64,000 nucleotides of DNA from contig NZ_CP065691.1 of assembly GCF_016027715.1 (NCBI RefSeq), positions 682,001-746,000 of the forward strand, written 5' to 3'. Of the stretch, positions 60,204 to 64,000 are shown piece after piece. The notes beneath the pieces were generated by a model. That model saw nothing but the letters and a program-made list of their open reading frames with translations. It searched no databases and was not told the origin of the DNA. The first letter of the stretch is position 1, and each line of letters begins with the position of its first letter. This stretch comes from Lactococcus garvieae (lineage in GTDB: Bacteria > Bacillota > Bacilli > Lactobacillales > Streptococcaceae). The position numbers and the translations under genes are program-made.

Positions 60204-60232
60204 ATTATACATGAATTGAAATTATATTTCAA
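60204..60232 (-). promoter_or_regulatory. Promoter of the PTS IIC-mupG operon
   Basis: On the minus strand TTGAAA (60232-60227) and TATAAT (60209-60204), spacer 17 bp, preceded by TG, about 150 bp upstream of the start codon. Confidence 0.85.
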
Positions 60233-60241
60233 ACGATAACA
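60228..60241. promoter_or_regulatory. CcpA cre site of the PTS-mupG operon
   Basis: TTCAAACGATAACA fits 13 of 14 positions of TGNAARCGNWWWCA and overlaps the -35 hexamer, predicting catabolite repression. Confidence 0.82.
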
Positions 60242-60393
60242 AATGTTTCATTATCATTTGTGTTATATATCCATATCACTAAAAGCATTTCAAAGTGTTA
60301 AATTTCACAAGTTATCTTTAGCCTTCTCTAAGATAAGATACCAAGAATAAAAATTTTAAAAGGATTAAATTTGTGAAAGAACCGACAATTTTT

Positions 60394-60421
60394 TTGCATA
60401 TGGCTTTTTTTATGTTAAAAT
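60394..60421 (+). promoter_or_regulatory. Promoter of the lipoprotein gene
   Basis: TTGCAT (60394-60399) and TAAAAT (60416-60421), spacer 16 bp, 70 bp upstream of the start. Confidence 0.65.
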
Positions 60422-60435
60422 TAAAGTGTCGGGTT

Positions 60436-60449
60436 TGCAAACGATTTCA
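60436..60449. promoter_or_regulatory. CcpA cre site of the lipoprotein gene
   Basis: TGCAAACGATTTCA matches the cre consensus TGNAARCGNWWWCA at all 14 positions and lies just after the expected transcription start; a GGGTTTG/CAAACCC repeat flanks it. Confidence 0.85.
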
Positions 60450-60490
60450 AAAACAAACCCAATTCAAATTTATTATTTAGGAGAAACTAA

Positions 60491-61651
60491 ATGAAAACCA
60501 CTAAATTGGCTTCTATCGTAACTTTGTCAGCAGCTTCAATCTTCTTGCTTGCAGCATGCGGCAACAATAATGAATCAGCAAATGGCAATAACGATGCGAA
60601 AACTGAACAGTCTGACAGCAACAAAACAGCTGACGCATTCACAGGTGCTACCGCTGGTGCTAACAGTTTTGAAGATTTACAAAAAGGACTGTCTAAAAAT
60701 GGTTCATGGTTGGCAGCAATCACCAAAGATATGGATGCTTCAGGCAAAACTTTGACTGTTGAAGGTGTTTATGCAAGCAAAAACCAAATCGCACGTAAAT
60801 TTGCTGCTTATGCGCAAGATGCTGACCACGTTATAACTGATCGTTACACTCTTACTGTTGATAAAGTTGAAGTGAAATCGCCAGGATTCAAACTTTCTAA
60901 TGGTACAATCAAAGGTGACGTAGCTGTCTTCGCACCAGGTTTTGGCGCACAAAACGGTAAAGGTGTTGATGGTAAGGCAACGATTGACGGTAATTTGATT
61001 TTCGCAAGCCAAGATCTCATGGATGCTTACAATAAGCTCGCTGATGATCAAAAACCAACCGTAACAGGTGAAACTAAAGTTGAAGAGGGTGAAGTTCTTG
61101 AATTCCCTATGGGCGCTGTTACTATTGGTGAACATGGTGAAGTAACTCATGAGTTTGAAGGCAATGGCCCAGATACTGAAGCTGGCGCAACAACGGGTAC
61201 CGATGCAGCTGATGTTTTGGCTTCAGGTTTGAGTGCTAAAGGTGCTTGGTTAGTGTCTGGTAACTCAGATATTGATGCGGCTGATAAAGATATCACTGTT
61301 GACGGTATCTTCATGAACGAGAGCGGTCAAATCCAACGTACATTGGCATTAATCGCACAAAATGATCAACACCAAGTAACGGATTCATTTACTTTGACTA
61401 CAAAACGTTTGATTATTAAATCACCTGGCTTTGACCTTGAAGGTGGGAACATTAAAGGTGATGTTTACGTTGCAGAAAATGCATCAATCAAAGCTCGCGA
61501 TATGAAAGGTACAGACGGCAAAACAATTCCATCTGAAATCGACGGTAATCTTTATTTCGCAACTCAAGAACAATTAGATGCATATAAAGAATTGGATGCT
61601 GCCAACCAATTTAAAGTTTCTGGCGACACTGCTGTGAAAACTGCTGAATAA
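60491..61651 (+). CDS. Lipoprotein with two copies of an uncharacterised domain
   Basis: 386 residues. Signal peptide with lipobox LLAAC (lipid-modified C23), then a charged spacer (24-55). Two repeats of about 135 residues follow (roughly 58-190 and 238-375). Matching segments are FEDLQKGLSKNGSWLAAIT against ADVLASGLSAKGAWLVSGN, and VEVKSPGFKLSNGTIKGDVAV against LIIKSPGFDLEGGNIKGDVYV. This arose by internal duplication. No function is known to me; the beta-rich pattern suggests binding of a ligand or polymer outside the membrane. CcpA-repressed by its cre. Confidence 0.85.
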   Translation: MKTTKLASIVTLSAASIFLLAACGNNNESANGNNDAKTEQSDSNKTADAFTGATAGANSFEDLQKGLSKNGSWLAAITKDMDASGKTLTVEGVYASKNQIARKFAAYAQDADHVITDRYTLTVDKVEVKSPGFKLSNGTIKGDVAVFAPGFGAQNGKGVDGKATIDGNLIFASQDLMDAYNKLADDQKPTVTGETKVEEGEVLEFPMGAVTIGEHGEVTHEFEGNGPDTEAGATTGTDAADVLASGLSAKGAWLVSGNSDIDAADKDITVDGIFMNESGQIQRTLALIAQNDQHQVTDSFTLTTKRLIIKSPGFDLEGGNIKGDVYVAENASIKARDMKGTDGKTIPSEIDGNLYFATQEQLDAYKELDAANQFKVSGDTAVKTAE

Positions 61652-61658
61652 TTAAAAA

Positions 61659-61688
61659 TTAAAGATCTCAGTTGAGGTCTTTTTTATT
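61659..61688 (+). terminator. Terminator after the lipoprotein gene
   Basis: Stem AAAGATCTCA / TGAGGTCTTT with a very small loop and a T tract. Confidence 0.85.
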
Positions 61689-61823
61689 TTGCAACCCTTT
61701 CTCAGGATAATAACCGATAAGGGATAAAAGCAGTGCAAACTACTAGCATATTATTAGCTACTTCTTTCACGGATTAGAGAAAACCAAAAAGAAAAGTGCT
61801 TAATAAAATAAGCACCTTTATAT

Positions 61824-62483
61824 TTACTTTCTTTCTGTCAATTTTTTATGCTTTAGCTCCAAGACTACATCTGCTTCTGCTGCGACATCATGATCATGGG
61901 TTACTAAAATAACTGTTTTATCTTGTTCATGGGCCATTTTCTTGAAAAGGGACACAATCGCTGCCGATGTTTCTTCATCTAAATTACCCGTGGGTTCATC
62001 TGCCACAACCAACTTATGCCCAGTTGCCATTGCACGAACGATGGCAACCCGTTGCTGTTGTCCTCCCGACAGCTGAGAAACTTTTTTGTCCTGTAAGCTT
62101 TCGTCAATTCCGACTTCTGTCAATTTTTCACGAACATAGCTTTTAATATTAGGAATTTTATTGCCTGATATTTCAAGAGCAGTTCTTACATTTTGGTAAG
62201 CTGACATATAGGGCAACAAATTGTAAGCTTGAAAGACGATAGACAGGTCTTTTTGTCGAAAGGTGGTCAGATTTTTCGCGGATAAAATTTTATCTTCATA
62301 ACTTATTTCGCCTTTTTTAGCAACATCTAAACCTGAAATTAGTGAGAGAAAAGTTGTTTTCCCACTGCCAGATTTGCCAATAATCGTGTAAAGCTTTCCT
62401 GATTCAAAATCCACACTGATATCTTCAAAAAGCGCATCAGCGGGATCCTTATACCAATAAGCAACATTTTTTACTCTTAACAT
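61824..62483 (-). CDS. ABC transporter ATPase (MacB/LolD type)
   Basis: 219 residues: Walker A GKSGSGKTT (about 36-44), signature LSGGQQQRVAIVRAMA, Walker B VVADEPTGNLDEETS and the H-loop VTHDHDVAAEA. This size and sequence type pairs with FtsX/MacB-like permeases to export peptides or drugs or to sense them. GGGAGG precedes the ATG. It follows the broken permease gene at 62501-63943, so the transporter may not work. Confidence 0.92.
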   Translation of the reverse strand: MLRVKNVAYWYKDPADALFEDISVDFESGKLYTIIGKSGSGKTTFLSLISGLDVAKKGEISYEDKILSAKNLTTFRQKDLSIVFQAYNLLPYMSAYQNVRTALEISGNKIPNIKSYVREKLTEVGIDESLQDKKVSQLSGGQQQRVAIVRAMATGHKLVVADEPTGNLDEETSAAIVSLFKKMAHEQDKTVILVTHDHDVAAEADVVLELKHKKLTERK

Positions 62484-62500
62484 TTTTACTCTTTCCTCCC

Positions 62501-63943
62501 TTAATTCCCTGTTAATACTGCTTTAGGCTGTAATTGTAAAATACCAACAGAGGCAGCAAGGACAGCCAAAACAACGATAGCTAAGGCAATCAAGCCCAAA
62601 ATAACTATGGTGGTCCCATTCATTTTGACGTCCATTGCTTCAATCTACTCAGCTTTTGCTTGACCTGTTAATGGAGAGTTTGAACCTGGACCTCCTGCTT
62701 GCTGACGTATCATTCCGCCTTGCTGTAAGTTTTGCTGACTGGATGCTTCCTCTGCTTCCTGTGTCTGTGCTGTGTTTTGCTGACTTAGAAGCTGATTTCC
62801 TATAGCGTTACCAATGAAGTTCCCTGTTATACTTGCTCCACCAATAGCAAGAACCATAATAATAAGCAGTTCAACAAAAAACTGACCAATAATTTTAGAT
62901 TTACGTTCACCTAAACTCATGAGTACTCCGATCTCATAACGTCGTTCACGAATAGACATAATGACAATCAAGCCTAGAATCAAACTCCCAGCTAGTGCAA
63001 CCAGTACCACAATATTCATCGCAAAACCAGAAACATTGTTGATTGGGCCTAACATTTGTTGGTAAAAAGCATCATTCGTCTGCAAAGCATACGGGCTATC
63101 CGTAGGCAGCTCTTTTTCGGCAGCCGCAACAAACTCGTCCATTTTTTCAGGATTATCAAGGTTGAAGATAGCTTGATCCACTGTATCTTTTTCCCGTTCT
63201 GTGGCTAAACTTTCTGCCAAAGTATAGGGTGCAAAGATATTATTCACTGGATTCATTGAGGGGATACGTGCTGCCATGCCATCGGTACTCGCTGTTGTCT
63301 GATAAATACCTGTAATTTTAACTTTGTGAGCTTTTCCATCAGTGTCCTTGAGTTCAAAAGTATCTCCGACTTTTAAATCATTCTTCTCAGCCAACGTTTG
63401 CTCTATCAAGACATGATTACTGCCTAGATCCTCCTCGGTCAGTCCTTTTCCTTCAACGATTTTAGCAGTTCCATCAGAGAAACTTCCCGCCAAGTCTGTG
63501 GCATTCACCCCTGTCATTCGGAAATCAACTTCTGCCATGTTGCTTCCACCAATATTGGCTTTTATTTCTCCGCCCATAGTGTTGCCTGTTTCCACTTTAA
63601 CAGGCTCGATACCTTGTCCTTTGGTGACAGCTCCGCCTACCGATAACAATGTTGAAGCGACACCTGGCAAGTGACTTATTTTTTCAGCCAGTTCACGGCT
63701 GATAGGACTTGGCATATCACCACCCATCATCTGCCCCTGTTGAGCAAGCTTTTGTCTATCTACAGCAAGTGTTACGATTGCTCCCACAGACTTTTTCGCT
63801 TCCTCAGCTGCCTTAGTGGCTGCACTTCTTATCGTCAAACCAGCCAGGACAAAACTCAAAATAGCCATAAAAACTAAGCCTAGAAGTAATGTCTTGCCTC
63901 GTTTGGAAATAAGATGCAAACCTGCACGTTTAATAAAGTTCAT
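62501..63943 (-). pseudogene. MacB/FtsX-type ABC permease with an in-frame stop
   Basis: The frame from ATG 63943 encodes 432 residues: a first helix (about 17-40), a MacB-like periplasmic domain (about 45-300) and two helices (about 310-390), ending ...LTGQAKAE at TAG 62647-62645. The same frame continues without shift for 47 codons (IEAMDVKMNGTTIVILGLIA, then a hydrophobic helix and LQPKAVLTGN) to TAA at 62503-62501. That supplies the fourth helix a MacB/FtsX permease needs. One base change (for example CAG to TAG) thus truncates it. A sequencing error, suppression, or re-initiation at ATG 62635 are alternatives. Confidence 0.8.
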
Positions 63944-64000
63944 TTAATAATGACTCACTTTCTTTAGGATAGGCATATTTTATAGTTTATTACTTAAAAT

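Overview
The window looks like a Lactococcus chromosome, most likely the L. garvieae side of the genus; this is inferred from gene content and low GC, not from a database comparison. Supporting features are a BusR/BusA betaine system, a lysine-rich N-terminal TopA, acetolactate decarboxylase, a GH18 chitinase paired with an AA10 LPMO, a MetC of lactococcal type, CopB with a cop box, and a streptococcal/lactococcal XerS recombinase directly beside a dif-type site. That dif-like 31-mer (22379-22409) and the switch from mostly plus-strand genes on its left to mostly minus-strand genes on its right place the window across the replication terminus.

Layout. 1-2.8 kb: two diverged, inverted copies of a glsB-type membrane protein gene flank N5-(carboxyethyl)ornithine synthase, followed by an alkyl-base DNA glycosylase; the start of a probable amaP gene runs off the left edge. 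3.3-18.3 kb: a complete accessory Sec and glycosylation operon (secA2, gtf3, gtfA, gtfB, a small SecE/Asp4-like gene, secY2, asp1-3) ending in a 1238-residue serine-rich repeat adhesin with an LPKTG anchor. The machinery O-glycosylates the adhesin, exports it and anchors it to the wall. An Spx-like gene and a secreted M60 (enhancin/mucinase-type) metalloprotease follow, so the block reads as a host-surface module. 21.4-22.4 kb: a lone tRNA-Thr and the dif region. 22.4-45 kb: xerS, then a largely minus-strand housekeeping and stress block: trmFO, topA, dprA, aldB, busR/busAA/busAB, a DUF368 lipid-carrier transporter, hpf, an azoreductase, ahpCF, an M24 homologue, a nucleotidyltransferase pair, metC, a TetR/HesB-like/RclA-like redox operon, and uppP. 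45-64 kb: a decayed DUF4097 gene, a large membrane protein, copB, tspO, chitinase plus LPMO, an alpha/beta hydrolase, an SLH-CHAP surface protein, PhzF, a PTS IIC/MupG operon, a duplicated-domain lipoprotein, and an ABC exporter whose permease is broken by an in-frame stop.

Regulation can be read at several places: a BusR operator (AGTGAC-N22-GTCACT) over the busA promoter, cop boxes before both copB and the azoreductase, CcpA cre sites before chitinase, PTS and lipoprotein genes, and a PerR-box-like element before ahpC. The least expected structure is a pair of 26-bp imperfect inverted repeats just upstream of secA2. They resemble the XerS dif site and enclose about 200 bp carrying the likely promoter of the adhesin operon. 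A 19-bp inverted copy of the left half of dif lies at the other end of the adhesin region. These suggest Xer-type recombination, either acquisition of an island at dif or a phase-variable promoter; both remain hypotheses.
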